DNA from: an uncultured Bacilli bacterium
GTDB taxonomy: Bacteria; Bacillota_I; Bacilli_A; RF39; UBA660
Length of the DNA stretch: 47,650 bases
Direction: 5' to 3'
Assembly: GCA_947632065.1 (NCBI GenBank)
Contig: CANRNO010000031.1
Coordinates: 1-47,650 of the forward strand
Shown here piece after piece: positions 8,669-17,531 of the stretch. Within the stretch, counting starts at the first letter, position 1. Each line of letters opens with the position of its first letter. The notes under the pieces were generated by a model that did no database searches, was not told the DNA's origin, and saw only the letters and a program-made list of their open reading frames with translations. A program made the translations under genes and the position numbers.

Positions 8669-9271
8669 ATGGCAAGATATACTGGACCTGCATATAAGAA
8701 AGCTCGTCGTGTTGGTTTTTCTATTAAAGAAACTGGTGAAGAACTTGCTCGTCGTCCTTATGGACCTGGTCAACATGGTAATGCTCGTAAGGGTAAACTT
8801 TCTGATTATGGTGTTCAATTAAAAGAAAAACAAAAGGTTCGTTTCATGTATGGAGTTAATGAAAGACAATTTAAAAATACTTTCAAAAAAGCTTCTAAGA
8901 TGAAAGGTATCCATGGTGAGAATTTCTTAAGACTTCTTGAAAGTCGTCTTGATAACTTAGTTTATCGTATAGGTTTTGCATCTACTCGTCGTGGTGCTAG
9001 ACAACTTGTTAATCATGGTCATGTTACTGTAAATGGTAAGAAAGTTGATATTCCTTCATATACAGTAAAAATTGGTGATGTTATTTCTTTAAGAGATAAG
9101 GATAAAGAATTAAAAGTAGTTACTGAGTCTCTTTCTAAAGTTACTAAGAGAGTTGAATTTATTAAATTTGATGATAAAAAATTAGAAGCTACTTATGTTA
9201 GATATCCTGAAAGAAGTGAGCTTAATGCTGATATTAATGAAGCATTAATAGTTGAATTCTATAACAAATAA
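8669..9271 (+). CDS. rpsD: 30S ribosomal protein S4
   Basis: S4 binds 16S rRNA early in small-subunit assembly. The 200-residue protein begins [14 protein letters not shown] and contains the S4 RNA-binding domain ([20 protein letters not shown], then [17 protein letters not shown]). Length is normal. The ATG at 8669 has AGAAAGGAGAG in front. The ORF-track start at 8618 is in frame but has no ribosome binding site. As in Bacillus, rpsD stands alone outside the large ribosomal operons, with its own promoter, leader and terminator. Codon use is more CGT/GGT-biased than its neighbours, as expected for a highly expressed gene. Confidence 0.98.
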   Translation: MARYTGPAYKKARRVGFSIKETGEELARRPYGPGQHGNARKGKLSDYGVQLKEKQKVRFMYGVNERQFKNTFKKASKMKGIHGENFLRLLESRLDNLVYRIGFASTRRGARQLVNHGHVTVNGKKVDIPSYTVKIGDVISLRDKDKELKVVTESLSKVTKRVEFIKFDDKKLEATYVRYPERSELNADINEALIVEFYNK

Positions 9272-9300
9272 AAGTGTTCAAAATTAGAACACTTTTTTAT
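9271..9300 (+). terminator. Terminator of rpsD, usable from both sides
   Basis: AAAGTGTTC and GAACACTTTTTT form a perfect hairpin ending in a T-run. It lies between the convergent rpsD and phosphatase genes and overlaps the end of the latter. Confidence 0.85.
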
Positions 9301-9821
9301 TTTATATTAATCTCTTCAAAGTAACAATTATTAATATTAACAGAAGTTAAATCATCTTTGTATTTTTCTTCATTTAATATTATATGTAGGCATTGTATTA
9401 CAATGCCATGAGATACTATTAATACTTTTTTATCTTTATAATTTTCTTTTAAAAAATTTACAAATTTCTCACATCTTTTAAATACAGATTTATTTTGTTC
9501 TATACCGTCTTTTTCTCCATAGTTTTCTGGATCTATTTCTATGTCTTTTTTACTTCTTCCTTCTAAGACTTTTATTTCTCTTTCTCTAAGTAAATCATTT
9601 TTCTCTATTCTTACTCTATCTCCTACTAATATCATAGCAGTCTGATATGCTCTAAAGATTGGAGAAGATATACAAGCATCTATTTGTTTATCTTTTATTT
9701 TTTCTCTTAACATTCTGCACTGCATTTCTCCAACTTTACTTAGAGGAATAGGAAGAGTACCTTGAACTATTCCTTGTTCATTATATTCAGTTTTTCCATG
9801 GCGAACTAGATAAACAATCAT
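9297..9821 (-). CDS. Histidine phosphatase family protein (phosphoglycerate mutase-like)
   Basis: The 174-residue protein has the catalytic LVRHGKTEYN motif at its N-terminus, the proton-donor Glu region (LLREREIKVLEG) and the second catalytic His in VSHGIVIQC. These define the histidine phosphatase (RHG) superfamily. Its short length and EGRS-type central motif fit the small broad-specificity phosphatases (PhoE/CobC-like) rather than true glycolytic mutase, but the substrate cannot be assigned. Its ATG overlaps the TAA of the upstream gene by one base (TAATG), so the two are translationally coupled. Confidence 0.85.
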   Translation of the reverse strand: MIVYLVRHGKTEYNEQGIVQGTLPIPLSKVGEMQCRMLREKIKDKQIDACISSPIFRAYQTAMILVGDRVRIEKNDLLREREIKVLEGRSKKDIEIDPENYGEKDGIEQNKSVFKRCEKFVNFLKENYKDKKVLIVSHGIVIQCLHIILNEEKYKDDLTSVNINNCYFEEINIK

Positions 9822-11089
9822 TATTTAACCTCTAAAGATTTACCTTGTTTACTATAAGTTATAAATTTAGATAGATATCCATCTTTTTTATAACTAGAAT
9901 ATCCACTTACTAAATAAGTATTATCTATTTGTTTTATATCAGTAAAGTAATCATCATAATTTGCTTCTCCATAATGTTCAGCATATGTTTTCTTTAAATT
10001 TGCTTTGTATTTAGCAAGGATTCCATCATATCTAAATACATTCATTCTTTTTGTAGATTCTTTTTCATCTTTTATAGCAGTATGTCCAATAACTACAAGA
10101 TTATTATCTGAATCTACTATTACTTTATTGAATCTTTCCATTCCAGTATCTTTTCCTTTGTAAGTTACCTCATCTAATAAATCACAGTCTAGGTCATATT
10201 TTACTATTAATCCATCTGTATCATAATCATTTTGATCTTCACTTAATTTTTTAGCACCTACTACTATTAATTGATTTCCAACTTTAGTAATACTTGAGAA
10301 TCCTAATGTATCTGTATATTCATAATTGGTAGTTGAAACTCTTTCTCCATCAAGGGTATATTTTGAAATTATTCCAACACGTCCTGCATCTTTTCCTACT
10401 GCATAAATATAGTTTTTATCAACATATAAGTCATTATATAAACCTGATTTTGCTCCACCATAGTTTGATCTCCATATTTCTTTTCCAGTCTTATCGTATT
10501 TTATGATAATTCCTCCACCACGTTCATCTATTCCTAAAACTGAATTTTCAAATATACTTTGACCAACTACAATATAACCATCATCTACTACTTTAATATT
10601 TGTAAATTTAGAATTACCTAAAATTTGTAGTTTCTTCTCAAAAACAACTTCCCCTTTAGAATCATATTTAACAAAAAGTGCTGTTCTAGCAGTATCTTTT
10701 ACAAGAATTGTTTTTGGATTTTTCTTTTTTGCTTTTTTTTCTGGATCATTTTCTTCATAACTTCCTACTACTAAATAACTGTCTTTATCGATTGCAACGT
10801 TTGAAAAAGTACTATTATATCCTTTGTTATATATTTTCTCCCATACTTTTTCTTTTTTATCATTATATTTAGTTATTTTTCCTTTTTCATACTCTTTATT
10901 ATTATCATTATTACTTCCTACTGCAATGTAACCATTGTTTGTTTTTTCATAAGCATTGATACTATCGAAGTAACTTTTACTATTTTTTCTTTGGAAGTAA
11001 GTATAAAGAACAAATCCAGCGTCAACTATTATAACAAGTACACAAATAATAATGACTGCTTTAATTATTTTTTTTGCTTTTTCATTCAT
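9821..11089 (-). CDS. Membrane-anchored protein with propeller-like repeats
   Basis: An N-terminal membrane helix (about residues 8-28) is followed by about 390 residues made of repeating units of the type GYIVVG...GIIIKYDKTGKEIW. Each has a hydrophobic strand ending in V-G and a second strand with K-Y-D plus an aromatic residue. This pattern is typical of beta-propeller-like repeats in surface or periplasm-like proteins. The repeated domain would face outside. No catalytic motif is visible. AGGGTGATAAG precedes the ATG. It is coupled to the downstream phosphatase by a one-base overlap. Function unknown. Confidence 0.6.
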   Translation of the reverse strand: MNEKAKKIIKAVIIICVLVIIVDAGFVLYTYFQRKNSKSYFDSINAYEKTNNGYIAVGSNNDNNKEYEKGKITKYNDKKEKVWEKIYNKGYNSTFSNVAIDKDSYLVVGSYEENDPEKKAKKKNPKTILVKDTARTALFVKYDSKGEVVFEKKLQILGNSKFTNIKVVDDGYIVVGQSIFENSVLGIDERGGGIIIKYDKTGKEIWRSNYGGAKSGLYNDLYVDKNYIYAVGKDAGRVGIISKYTLDGERVSTTNYEYTDTLGFSSITKVGNQLIVVGAKKLSEDQNDYDTDGLIVKYDLDCDLLDEVTYKGKDTGMERFNKVIVDSDNNLVVIGHTAIKDEKESTKRMNVFRYDGILAKYKANLKKTYAEHYGEANYDDYFTDIKQIDNTYLVSGYSSYKKDGYLSKFITYSKQGKSLEVK

Positions 11090-11156
11090 CTTATCACCCT
11101 TTCGTGACTATTTTTATTGTAACAAAATTCTATATCTTTTTCAATATGAGTCTTTT

Positions 11157-12392
11157 TTATTTATTTAGAATAACAAGGAAATATTTCTTTTTTCCACGTC
11201 TTATTACTAAGTATTTTTGCTCTATAAACTCATTTTCAGTAATTTTAAGTGTCTCATCTGTTACTTTTTTTCCATTAATAGTTATACTATTATTTGTTAA
11301 AAACTCACGTGCTTGTCTTTTACTGGATGCTGCATTTGTCTCAACTAATAAATCTACGATATTTTTTTCTTCTGTTATTTCTGTTGGAGTTATTCCTTTA
11401 AATGCTTCTTCTATTTGTTTACCATTTAAATTTGATATATCTCCAGTAAATAAAGTTTTACTTATTTTTTCTGCTTCAAGAAATGCCTCTTCTCCACGAA
11501 TATCAGTTATTATTTCACGTGCTAGAGCAATATGTGCTTCTCTTAAATGTGGATTTTCTTTATGTTTTTGTTCAAGTTCTTTAATTTCTTCTGGTGTTAA
11601 GAAGGTAAATATTTTTAGATAATCTATTACCATTTCATCATCAACATTAATTAAATATTGATATAGTTCATAACTAGTTGTTTTATTTGGATCTAACCAT
11701 AAAGCATTCCCTTCGCTTTTTCCAAATTTATTTCCATATTTATCTACAACTAAAGGCATAGTAAAACCATAAGCATCTTTTCCTGTTTTCTTCTTTATAA
11801 GTTCAAGTCCTGTAGTAATATTTCCCCATTGGTCTGATCCTTCTACTTGTAAAATACAATTTTTAGTTTCTAATAGATGTAGGAAATCATATCCTTGTAT
11901 TAAGGTATATGAAAATTCTGCGAAAGTAATACCTGTTTCAAGTCTTCTATTAATTATATCTTTATCTAACATATAATTAACATTTATGTATTTACCTATA
12001 TCTCTTAGAAATTCTAAGAAACTATAGTCTTTCATCCAATCGTAGTTATTTACTATTTCTACATTTCCACCAAATATATTTTCTACTTGTTTTTTTATAG
12101 CTTCATAGTTTTTTTCTACTTCTTTTTTATCTATTATTTCTCTTTCTGCGGTAGGACGTGGATCTCCTATTAATCCTGTTGCTCCTCCAATTAGTAATAG
12201 AGGATGATGTCCATGTTTAGCAAGTCTTTTAGCAGTTACTAATGATGAATAATGTCCTAGATGTAGACTATCTGCGGTTGGGTCTGTTCCCCAATAAAAA
12301 GTAACTTTTTCATTATTTAGTTTATCTTCTAAATCTTCTCCTGCGATATCCTTTATTAATCCTCTCCATTTTAATTCTTCAAAAAAATTCAT
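11157..12392 (-). CDS. tyrS: Tyrosyl-tRNA synthetase
   Basis: This class I aminoacyl-tRNA synthetase charges tRNA-Tyr. Motifs in order: GTDPTADSLHLGHYSSLV with the HIGH-equivalent HLGH, the tyrosine-site LIQGYDFLHL, the GSDQWGN segment, KFGKSEGNALWL as the KMSKS loop, and a C-terminal S4-like tRNA-binding domain (SSKRQAREFLTNNSITINGKKV). The length is normal for TyrRS. The ATG at 12392 has GGAAAGGGTGAT in front. The ORF-track start is a GTG three codons earlier. A tyrosine T-box leader precedes it, so expression should rise when tRNA-Tyr is uncharged. Confidence 0.97.
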   Translation of the reverse strand: MNFFEELKWRGLIKDIAGEDLEDKLNNEKVTFYWGTDPTADSLHLGHYSSLVTAKRLAKHGHHPLLLIGGATGLIGDPRPTAEREIIDKKEVEKNYEAIKKQVENIFGGNVEIVNNYDWMKDYSFLEFLRDIGKYINVNYMLDKDIINRRLETGITFAEFSYTLIQGYDFLHLLETKNCILQVEGSDQWGNITTGLELIKKKTGKDAYGFTMPLVVDKYGNKFGKSEGNALWLDPNKTTSYELYQYLINVDDEMVIDYLKIFTFLTPEEIKELEQKHKENPHLREAHIALAREIITDIRGEEAFLEAEKISKTLFTGDISNLNGKQIEEAFKGITPTEITEEKNIVDLLVETNAASSKRQAREFLTNNSITINGKKVTDETLKITENEFIEQKYLVIRRGKKKYFLVILNK

Positions 12393-12414
12393 TTTTATCA
12401 CCCTTTCCTTAAAA

Positions 12415-12635
12415 ATTAAAAAATGTTCTCATGTATAAGGACGAATTTACTCGCGGTACCACCTTATTTCATGAAGAACATGCACTCTTTTTGTTAACGC
12501 CAACAACGTCTTTTCTCATAATTTGTATTTCAAAAAATATTCTCTTTTAGTTTTCACCAACCACTAAATCTCTTACTTTAAAAAATATTTTTCTACTTGT
12601 AATTAATCACAGAAAAGTAAATTATGCACTTAATA
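12415..12635 (-). promoter_or_regulatory. T-box riboswitch, tyrosine-specific, upstream of tyrS
   Basis: On the minus strand the leader contains the T-box core AAGGTGGTACCGCG, a Stem I distal region (AGTGGTTGGTG), and a specifier region GAAA-TAC-A whose TAC codon (12525-12527) is a Tyr codon. ATGTTCT...CATG and CATG...GAACAT can form the terminator stem, followed by T6 at about 12419. Uncharged tRNA-Tyr would stabilise the antiterminator. The downstream tyrS confirms specificity. Confidence 0.93.
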
Positions 12636-12668
12636 TAACAAATTTAGAAAAAAAAGTAAACATTATAT

Positions 12669-13070
12669 TTACTTTATTTCTGCATTTTCTAATCTTTTTG
12701 TAACTTCTTTTGTTACATCAATTGCTTTAAGTCTTAACTCATCAGCAGCTTTTCTAACTAATGGTGTTCCTTTAACTTTAGCAAGCTCTACTAATTTTTC
12801 TGTTTCTTTTTTTATTTCATTTCCTGTAACTTTCGCTTTTTCTAATACTGTTTCGCGATCTAGGTTAGATATTTCTTGTTTTATTGTTTCAAATCTAGCC
12901 ATTAAATCTTCTTTTAGTTCTTCTTTATCTACATCTTCTATTTGTTTTTTTAAATTTTTTAATTTTTCTTTAATATCTTCTCTTGTTTCACTACCTTTTT
13001 TAGGTGCGAATAATACTCCTAATCCTAGACCTGCTAGGGCTCCTAAAACAAAATTTCTTTTTTTACTCAT
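12669..13070 (-). CDS. YtxH domain protein
   Basis: The 133-residue protein starts with a basic segment and a glycine-rich hydrophobic stretch (NFVLGALAGLGLGVLFAPKKG), the YtxH signature. A long amphipathic helical region rich in Lys and Glu follows. YtxH proteins are small, often stress-associated, membrane-linked proteins of unclear function in Bacilli. The gene overlaps the end of the DUF948 gene. I choose the second ATG (13070) because AAAGGTGG lies six bases before it and directly abuts the first ATG. YtxH and DUF948 genes are often neighbours in Bacilli, which supports both calls. Confidence 0.8.
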   Translation of the reverse strand: MSKKRNFVLGALAGLGLGVLFAPKKGSETREDIKEKLKNLKKQIEDVDKEELKEDLMARFETIKQEISNLDRETVLEKAKVTGNEIKKETEKLVELAKVKGTPLVRKAADELRLKAIDVTKEVTKRLENAEIK

Positions 13071-13347
13071 CTTCATCCACCTTTCTCTTCCTATTTACTA
13101 AACTAATTATCAAATTTGAAACACTATTTATTATCTTTTCACTTATAAGTGAGATTCCATCTGTTGTTTTATCTATTACTGAAAATAGATTATCTAAAGA
13201 TGATACTTTATCATTTATATCATCAGTTAACCTATTTATTTTATCAAGTAATTCTATTGTACGAATTCCTAATATTATTAATACTATCAATAATATTATT
13301 CCAAAAATATATAATAATACTGGTAATAATATATTCAAAAATTCCAT
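13063..13347 (-). CDS. DUF948-type small membrane protein
   Basis: This 94-residue protein has one N-terminal membrane helix (about residues 5-27) followed by a helical segment with LLDKINRLTDDINDKVSSLDN, the pattern of DUF948 proteins in Bacilli (YtxG-like). It overlaps the YtxH gene by a few bases and lies 15 bases downstream of the acidic protein gene at 13363-14439. Function is unknown; the pairing with YtxH suggests a shared envelope role. Confidence 0.7.
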   Translation of the reverse strand: MEFLNILLPVLLYIFGIILLIVLIILGIRTIELLDKINRLTDDINDKVSSLDNLFSVIDKTTDGISLISEKIINSVSNLIISLVNRKRKVDEDE

Positions 13348-13362
13348 TTATATCACCCTTTT

Positions 13363-14439
13363 CTATTCTTTTTCATACATTGAATCTATTAAATCGAATA
13401 GATTTTCATCATCTGATTTAGTTTTTTCTAATTCTTCATCTATTTGTGGTTGTTCTGGTGGAGTCATTACTTCATTTTCTTTTTCAATTTTATCTGTCAT
13501 TTCTTTGTTTTCTACAACTCTTCTACCTGTTGCTTTTTCTTTACTAACATCAATATAATCATTGTTATATTCAAGTCCTAAATCTTGAAAGTATTCTTCT
13601 GCATCTCCTACTGTAACTTTTGATACTGATGGAGTTTTTACTTTATCTGTTAAATCTAATAAATCATTAGTATCATCTGCATTTATATCTTCTTCTATTT
13701 CAGAAGTATCAAAAGCATCTTCTACATCAAACATATCTTCTTCTTTTGTAATTCCATATGCTCTATTTCTTACTTCATCAATATCTAAATGTTCTGTTTT
13801 GAAAGTTGGCATTCTAACTTCTGTTTTAGGAGTTATTTCTTCTTTTTGATAATTTTCATTTAATACACCATATATTGGTGAAATAATTGGTGATGGTTTA
13901 AAGGTACTTTTTGCAGGTTTAGATTCATATACATGTGAACTATTATACTCTTTTTCAAACCCAAAAGTTTCTTCTTTTTTACCTCCACTATAAAGTGGTT
14001 TTTCTTCTTTTCTTTTTACAGTATCCATTACTTTTTTAGCAACATTATTAAATTTTGGTTCTACTTTCTTTTGTGGTTTTGGAGCATCATATGTAAAATC
14101 ATCATCTAAAATTTCTTGAAATTTAAATTCACTATTTCCTTTTAAATTGTTTCTATCTTCTTCAAAATCTTCTAGTGTTTCTTCTACTTCTTCTATAACT
14201 GGTTTAGGCTGAGGTTTTTCATGAGGAGTAGCTATCTTTTTTACTATTGGTTTTTCTTCCTCTTCTCTAAATTCTTCTCTTGCTCTTTCTCTTCCTTTTT
14301 TCTTTATTTGTTCTATGTCTTTATTTTTTTCTTTTCTAAACTTTCTTTCTTTTTTCTTTTTTTCTTTTACTGGTTTTTCTTCTACTTCGACATATTCTTC
14401 TTCAAACAGCGCATTTTTTAATTTCTCCATTAGTTTCAT
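13363..14439 (-). CDS. Highly charged, low-complexity cytosolic protein with a SPIISPIYG motif
   Basis: A 358-residue protein with no membrane segment. The first 80 residues are runs of Lys, Arg and Glu, and the rest is strongly acidic with long disordered-looking linkers. A short island near residue 180 (FKPSPIISPIYGVL) stands out as ordered. Similar P-S-P-I-Y-G stretches occur in the disordered linkers of some Bacilli cell-division and DNA-translocase proteins, so it may be a protein-docking motif. That comparison is from memory and untested. AGAGGTGC precedes the ATG. The gene sits between a lipoprotein gene and the DUF948/YtxH pair, in an apparent envelope operon. Confidence 0.5.
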   Translation of the reverse strand: MKLMEKLKNALFEEEYVEVEEKPVKEKKKKERKFRKEKNKDIEQIKKKGRERAREEFREEEEKPIVKKIATPHEKPQPKPVIEEVEETLEDFEEDRNNLKGNSEFKFQEILDDDFTYDAPKPQKKVEPKFNNVAKKVMDTVKRKEEKPLYSGGKKEETFGFEKEYNSSHVYESKPAKSTFKPSPIISPIYGVLNENYQKEEITPKTEVRMPTFKTEHLDIDEVRNRAYGITKEEDMFDVEDAFDTSEIEEDINADDTNDLLDLTDKVKTPSVSKVTVGDAEEYFQDLGLEYNNDYIDVSKEKATGRRVVENKEMTDKIEKENEVMTPPEQPQIDEELEKTKSDDENLFDLIDSMYEKE

Positions 14440-14457
14440 ATTAGCACCTCTTTCTTG

Positions 14458-15132
14458 TTATTCGTCAGTATCTATTTTTAAATTTTCCTCATCATTTGCT
14501 TTTATATCTTTTTCTGCTTCGCTTTCATATTCACTAACATAATCTAGGAAGTCTGAATTTTTATTCTTAGATTTGGAAATACTGAATTTTTCTTCTTGAT
14601 AACTTAGTTTACCTGTTCCAATTAAAGTTTTTAATACTTTTCGATTATATTTAACGTTTGATAGCATATAACATATATTAACAACTGCACTATCTAAATT
14701 CTTTGATGGAACATATGCTTCTATTTTCATATAATTATATACTGCTTCAATAAAATATTTATCTTTTACTTGTCTTATTTCAAAATAACCAAATTTTGAT
14801 TTGTCTTTTAATTTTTTTGATAAGTATAAGTTATCATTTTCTTTATATTTACTTTTTACTTTATGATAAAAACTTACCGCATCCACATATACGTAGTACT
14901 TGTTGTTATAACGATCTTTAAATTGTTGATTGTATTCTTCTTTTCCTACATATTTCATACCTTTTGGAACATAGTATTTATATCCTTCAAAATTTGCGTT
15001 GTATATTCTTTTAGAATTGTATAATATCTGCTCGATAGTTTTATTATAGTCACCTGTGTTAATAACATAAACATTACTACATCCAGTAACAATAAACAAT
15101 AAAACAGAGAGTAAAACAATTAATTTTTTCAT
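14458..15132 (-). CDS. Putative lipoprotein of unknown function
   Basis: The N-terminus is a lipoprotein signal peptide: MKK, a hydrophobic stretch, then the lipobox VTGC with Cys at residue 18. The mature part (about 205 residues) has many Tyr and Lys residues and alternating beta-strand-like segments, then an acidic tail (SEAEKDIKANDEENLKIDTD). I do not recognise the domain. AGGTGAAAT precedes the ATG. It is the first gene of a minus-strand run leading into the charged protein, DUF948 and YtxH genes. Confidence 0.7.
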   Translation of the reverse strand: MKKLIVLLSVLLFIVTGCSNVYVINTGDYNKTIEQILYNSKRIYNANFEGYKYYVPKGMKYVGKEEYNQQFKDRYNNKYYVYVDAVSFYHKVKSKYKENDNLYLSKKLKDKSKFGYFEIRQVKDKYFIEAVYNYMKIEAYVPSKNLDSAVVNICYMLSNVKYNRKVLKTLIGTGKLSYQEEKFSISKSKNKNSDFLDYVSEYESEAEKDIKANDEENLKIDTDE

Positions 15133-15196
15133 ATTTCACCTACTCTTCTATTATTATAACAAACTTTTTATAAAATCAAAATGTTTTTTGTATAAT

Positions 15197-15826
15197 TTAC
15201 TTTTTTTGAATGGCTTTAAGCTCATAAATTGGCTTGTTTTGAGATACAAATTTATCTTCATATTCTGTTGTGATAATATTTTCTTTTGTTTTATGTAAGT
15301 CTAGTGATACATCTGTCAATATGTAACCTTCTTTACTTAAAGTTTCTATTGAGTATGCGAATAAATCACTATTATCTGTACGAAGATTTATTATTTTTTC
15401 TCCTTTAAAACAAGAATCATATTTTTTTAATAAATTTTTACTTGTTAGTCTTCTTTTATGATGTCTTACTTTAGGCCATGGATCTGAAAAATTAAGATAA
15501 ATTCTTTCTATTTCTTCTTTAAAAACTTCTTCTATATCTTTAGCATCCAATCTTGTAATATATAAGTTATCTAAATTTTCATCCATTCTTTTTAATGCTT
15601 TTGCAAGTATATTATCAAATTTTTCTATACCAATAAAATTGATGTTTGGATATTTTTTGGCCATTTCTCTTATAAATTTTCCTTTTCCCATTCCTATTTC
15701 AATATAAATGGGATTATCGTTTTCAAATAATTCTTTCCATCTACCTTTATAGTCTTTTGGATTGTCTATAAACTTATTGGAATTTTTTATTATTTCTTCT
15801 TTGTTTTTTAAATTTCTAGTTCGCAA
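15197..15826 (-). CDS. trmB: tRNA (guanine-N7-)-methyltransferase TrmB
   Basis: TrmB makes m7G46 in the variable loop of tRNA using S-adenosylmethionine. The SAM-binding motif is IYIEIGMGKGKFI and the family signature is LNFSDPWPKVRHHKRRL, followed by the conserved RTDNSDLFAYSIE. The ORF track begins at a GTG at 15835, but AGAGGTGGGAAAG sits just before a TTG at 15826. That start gives MRTRN..., matching the MR-x-R start usual in this family, so I choose it. Length (209 residues) is normal. Confidence 0.93.
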   Translation of the reverse strand: MRTRNLKNKEEIIKNSNKFIDNPKDYKGRWKELFENDNPIYIEIGMGKGKFIREMAKKYPNINFIGIEKFDNILAKALKRMDENLDNLYITRLDAKDIEEVFKEEIERIYLNFSDPWPKVRHHKRRLTSKNLLKKYDSCFKGEKIINLRTDNSDLFAYSIETLSKEGYILTDVSLDLHKTKENIITTEYEDKFVSQNKPIYELKAIQKK

Positions 15827-15905
15827 CTTTCCCACCTCTTGTCTTTATATTTTATCACAAATATTATCTGTTGCATATAATATTATAAAGTTAAGGAGAA
15901 TTTTT

Positions 15906-16124
15906 ATGAATCAACAGTCTTATCCATATATGCCTTTTTTTCAAATGGGACAGTTGCCTTTTATGCAAAATCAAAATAATGATTTAATAAATAGAATAGA
16001 AAGACTTGAAAGAGAAATAAAAAGGCTTGAAAGTAGAGTTTATCGTTTAGAAAAAGATAATATAGATACTTCTACATCTCTTTGTAAGGAATATGTTAAT
16101 GATGATGGGTTATATATGGTTTAA
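15906..16124 (+). CDS. Small coiled-coil protein with an aromatic, Pro/Gln-rich N-terminus
   Basis: The ORF track begins far upstream at 15762, but the good start is the ATG at 15906, preceded by AAGGAGAA. The 72-residue product opens with a Gln/Pro/aromatic segment (YPYMPFFQMGQLPFM) and continues with a heptad-like coil (RIERLEREIKRLESRVYRLE). This composition recalls small spore-coat-associated or assembly proteins in Bacilli, but no family is recognised. It has its own terminator and points toward the downstream FemXAB pair. Confidence 0.7.
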   Translation: MNQQSYPYMPFFQMGQLPFMQNQNNDLINRIERLEREIKRLESRVYRLEKDNIDTSTSLCKEYVNDDGLYMV

Positions 16125-16153
16125 ACTTCCAGTTTAAAAGGGAAGTTTTTTAT
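16123..16153 (+). terminator. Intrinsic terminator after the small coiled-coil gene
   Basis: AAACTTCC and GGAAGTTT form a stem around a ten-base loop, followed by a T-rich tract, directly after the stop codon. Confidence 0.8.
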
Positions 16154-16229
16154 TTGTTTTTCTTTTTTAAAATATGGCTTTTGTGTTATACTAATAGTAG
16201 TAATAATGGATAAACTTGAGGTGATTTAT

Positions 16230-17531
16230 ATGGAATTTATAGATAATTTATCAAAGAAGGAATATGAGGAATTTGTATCTAATAGTGAAAACAGTCATTT
16301 TATGCAAAGTTATGATTTTGGTCAAATAAGAAAAGATAAGGGTTTTATTCCTCATTATGTTGGTTTAAAAAATAATAAAAAACTAGTATGTGCAGCATTA
16401 CTTCTTGAGAAGAAATTATTATTTGGTTATTGTTATTTATATTCTCCTAGAGGATATGTAATTGATTTTAATAATAGAGATTTAGTTTTAGAATTTACTT
16501 CTTGTTTGAGAGAGTATTCTAAAAAAATAAAAGCTATTTTTGTAAAAATAGATCCTACGGTTAAACTTCATAATTTAGATATTAATGGAGAAGTTATTGG
16601 AGATTTAGATAATCATGATTTAGTTTCTTTTTTAGAAGGGCTAAAATATAAACATTTAGGATATAATCTTGGATTTGAAAATGAACAACCACGTTTTACT
16701 TTTAGAATTGATTTAGATAAAACTTGGGATGAAGTATATCAAAGTATGCATCCTACTACAAGAAAGATTCTTAATAAAGGTAATCAATATAATTTAGATG
16801 TTTATATTGGTGATGAGGATGATATTGATGATTTTTATATTACTATGAAAGAAACATCTAAGCGTGAAGGAATTATACAAGCACCTATTAAATACTATTT
16901 AGATTTTTATAAAACTTTTAATAAAGATGGACTTAGTGATCTTTATGTAGTTAAAGCTAATATTAAAAAAGTTGAGAAAGTATTTATAGATAGAGCAGAA
17001 GAAATAAAAGAAAAGATTAATAGTTTTGATGAGGATAAATATAAGAATAAAGGTAAAGTTAAAAATAAAATAAATGAGTTGAATAATCAACTTAATAAAA
17101 TTAATAGAGAATTAGAAGAGATTAGAAAAATAGATGATGAAGAAGTTGTTCTTTCTTCTATTATTACTGTTAAATACAGAGACAAAGTTTGGACAGTACA
17201 TGGTGGGAATAATTCATGTCTTATGGGTCTTAATGCTAATTATTTACTTTATTTTACTATTATGAAAGATGCTTATGATAATGGTTATAAAGTAATGGAC
17301 TGTTTTGGAACTTGTGGAATACCTAATCCTGATAAAACTAATCCTATTTATGGTATTCATTCTTTTAAAAAAAGACTTGGTGGTGAATATACTGAATTTA
17401 TTGGTGAATTTGACCTTGTAGTTAAACCTTTTATGTATTTTATGTTTACTAAATTAATTCCTATATATAGAAAATTAGTGAAAATGCGTACAAAAGGAGG
17501 AGGTAGTGATGAAGCTAGTAGAACTGAATAA
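16230..17531 (+). CDS. FemXAB family aminoacyltransferase (peptidoglycan branch peptide), copy 1
   Basis: FemXAB enzymes use aminoacyl-tRNA to add branch amino acids to the lipid II stem peptide, building peptidoglycan cross-bridges at the inner membrane face. The 433-residue protein has the two GNAT-like halves. Typical motifs are FMQSYDFGQIRKDKGF at the N-terminus, YSPRGYVIDF, and a C-terminal DCFGTCGIPNPD followed by FKKRLGGEYTEFIGEFDLV. Between the halves lies a Lys/Glu-rich coiled-coil arm (about residues 245-310), the tRNA-contacting insertion known in FemA. GAGGTGATTT precedes the ATG at 16230. The end of this gene overlaps the next by 23 bases. Confidence 0.88.
   Translation: MEFIDNLSKKEYEEFVSNSENSHFMQSYDFGQIRKDKGFIPHYVGLKNNKKLVCAALLLEKKLLFGYCYLYSPRGYVIDFNNRDLVLEFTSCLREYSKKIKAIFVKIDPTVKLHNLDINGEVIGDLDNHDLVSFLEGLKYKHLGYNLGFENEQPRFTFRIDLDKTWDEVYQSMHPTTRKILNKGNQYNLDVYIGDEDDIDDFYITMKETSKREGIIQAPIKYYLDFYKTFNKDGLSDLYVVKANIKKVEKVFIDRAEEIKEKINSFDEDKYKNKGKVKNKINELNNQLNKINRELEEIRKIDDEEVVLSSIITVKYRDKVWTVHGGNNSCLMGLNANYLLYFTIMKDAYDNGYKVMDCFGTCGIPNPDKTNPIYGIHSFKKRLGGEYTEFIGEFDLVVKPFMYFMFTKLIPIYRKLVKMRTKGGGSDEASRTE

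Noticed and set aside
15762-15905. The longer upstream start of the small coiled-coil gene in the ORF track.
   Set aside because: It overlaps trmB antisense, and the ATG at 15906 has AAGGAGAA at ideal spacing.
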